Of a stretch of 7,058 nt of DNA, positions 6,190 to 7,058 are shown piece by piece. Positions within the stretch are counted from its first letter, which is position 1. Each line of letters begins with the position of its first letter. The notes under the pieces are model-generated. The model saw nothing but the letters and a program-made list of their open reading frames with translations, was not told where the DNA came from and did no database searches. The stretch covers positions 1 to 7,058 of the forward strand of contig CAIQEX010000169.1 in the NCBI GenBank assembly GCA_903870955.1, given 5' to 3'. The DNA comes from an uncultured beta proteobacterium (GTDB taxonomy: Bacteria > Pseudomonadota > Gammaproteobacteria > Burkholderiales > Burkholderiaceae_C). A program made the translations under genes and the position numbers.

Positions 6190-7058
6190 TCATTCAGGCA
6201 ATACCTGCAGGGCGGCCAGTTCTTCGGCGCCGAGCGCCAGACCACCGGTGTTCGAACCGGATACGGGATGCGCGGGCAAACTTAGTTGCACGGTGGTGCC
6301 CCGGCCCAGTTCCGATTGCACCTGCACGGCAGCCCCGATACGCATGGCGCGCTCCTGCATGATCTTCAAACCCACGTGCACGTTCTGTCGGCCACTGACC
6401 TCGGGGTCGAACCCACGACCATCGTCGCGCACCACAAAACGCCATTCTTCGCCTTTGAAGACTTCGAGATAAACCTGCTTGGCCTGCGAGTGCTTGCGCA
6501 CATTGGACAAAGCTTCCTGGATCACATGCAGCACCTGCACCTGGACATCTGCGGGCAACGGAATACCGGCACCACTGACCTGGAAATGCGTAGTCAAACC
6601 GGTCTGGTGCTTGAACTTCTGCAGCGTTTCCTGCAGCGCGGCTTCGACGTCATCGGTGTTGGTACGGGTGCGAAAGTGCACCAACAGTTCACGCACGTCG
6701 TTGATGCTTTCCCGTAGTCCGGCGTCCAGTTCATCCAGCGCGTTTTGCACATTTTCGGGCTGCGCATTGCGTGAAGCATTGCGCAGAAGCTGGACCTGGA
6801 TTTTGAGGAATGACAGGGACTGGGCAATCGAGTCGTGCAACTCACGCGCCAGCAACGCACGCTCTTCACCGACGGCCGCTTCGCGCTCCAGTGCCGCCGC
6901 CCTCAAACTCTCCAAACCATTGGCCAGGTGGCTGGCCAATGCGTCCAGCAGATCCGTCTCCTCCGGGCTGAGTTGCACGTCCGTGCGAAAGAACAGATCG
7001 ATCTCGCCTAGCAAGCGTCGTTGCAACCGAACCGGCACGCTAACCACATTCACAAAAC
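6190..7058 (-). CDS. narX: Nitrate/nitrite sensor histidine kinase NarX, C-terminal part (5' end outside window)
   Basis: The frame is open to the window edge, so the apparent GTG start at 7053 is not a true start; the N-terminal membrane, periplasmic nitrate-sensing and HAMP portions are expected beyond 7058. Residues are counted from the codon at 7053. Residues 1-57 look like the end of a GAF-like module (LLGEIDLFFRTDVQLSPEE, then DLLDALASHLANGLES). The HisKA_3 helix follows at about 58-125, with phosphoacceptor H73 in ARELHDSIAQSLSFLK, the NarX/NarQ-type arrangement. The HATPase_c domain has the N box (QEALSNVRKHS, N184), the G1 box DDGRGFD (210-216), HVGLKIMQERA (226-236) and GRGTTVQLSLP (250-260). 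It autophosphorylates and transfers the phosphate to NarL D55. The C-terminal tail after 262 (GSNTGGLALGAEELAALQVLPE) is not part of the catalytic fold. The stop TGA is at 6192-6190. NarX rather than NarQ is inferred from linkage to narL. Confidence 0.92.
   Translation of the reverse strand, partial: FVNVVSVPVRLQRRLLGEIDLFFRTDVQLSPEETDLLDALASHLANGLESLRAAALEREAAVGEERALLARELHDSIAQSLSFLKIQVQLLRNASRNAQPENVQNALDELDAGLRESINDVRELLVHFRTRTNTDDVEAALQETLQKFKHQTGLTTHFQVSGAGIPLPADVQVQVLHVIQEALSNVRKHSQAKQVYLEVFKGEEWRFVVRDDGRGFDPEVSGRQNVHVGLKIMQERAMRIGAAVQVQSELGRGTTVQLSLPAHPVSGSNTGGLALGAEELAALQVLPE

Noticed and set aside
5810..6193. A 127-codon minus-strand frame whose ATG overlaps the narX stop (ATGA)
   Set aside because: The overlap looks like translational coupling, but the frame runs through the four-cysteine gene and into narL in another frame, and its product shows no family pattern.
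6147..6245. Upstream extension of the four-cysteine gene to an ATG inside narX
   Set aside because: The added 33 codons overlap narX and have no family-like sequence; the conserved block begins just after the ATG at 6146.
7051..7053. GTG at 7053 as a start codon for narX
   Set aside because: The frame continues open to the window edge and the encoded part begins in the middle of a GAF-like module, so the true start lies outside the window.

Overview
The window holds the regulatory and transport end of a respiratory (dissimilatory) nitrate reduction locus. Every supported gene lies on the minus strand, so the transcriptional order runs from high to low coordinates: narX (sensor kinase, 3' part only) - a 78-residue four-cysteine protein of the DUF3079 type - narL (response regulator) - a 159-bp regulatory gap - narK1 - narK2 - narG (5' part only). 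Both outer genes are cut by the window edges. The rest of narG, and by family precedent narH, narJ and narI, should lie beyond position 1; the N-terminal sensory half of NarX should lie beyond position 7058.

The moderately high GC content judged by eye, the tandem narK1-narK2 pair upstream of narG and the character of the proteins suggest a beta-proteobacterium, probably a denitrifying or nitrate-respiring Burkholderiales (Comamonadaceae-like). This assignment is inference; there is no rRNA or other phylogenetic marker.

Region by region: 5175-7058 is the signalling module. NarX carries the HisKA_3 dimerisation/phosphoacceptor helix and a HATPase_c domain; NarL has a receiver plus a LuxR-type HTH. 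The small Cys-rich protein sits between them with gaps of about 43 bp on each side. Region 5016-5174 has no gene but is dense in signals: a 9/10 match to the FNR/Anr box overlapping the narL stop codon, a 22-bp dyad, a near-perfect NarL 7-2-7 heptamer pair, an 11-bp hairpin followed by a T-rich run, and a good Shine-Dalgarno that fixes the narK1 start. Region 2081-5015 encodes two nitrate/nitrite MFS carriers of different type, separated by 25 bp. Region 1-2034 encodes the first 678 residues of the molybdenum catalytic subunit NarG.

Working model: under low oxygen FNR/Anr, and with nitrate NarX-NarL, act on the 5016-5174 region to switch on narK1-narK2-narG(HJI). NarK1 and NarK2 bring in nitrate and exchange it for nitrite, and NarG reduces nitrate on the cytoplasmic face of the membrane. 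The least explained items are the four-cysteine protein inside the narX-narL unit, the tight overlap of signals upstream of narK1, and an insertion of about 97 residues in NarK2 that appears to add two membrane helices.
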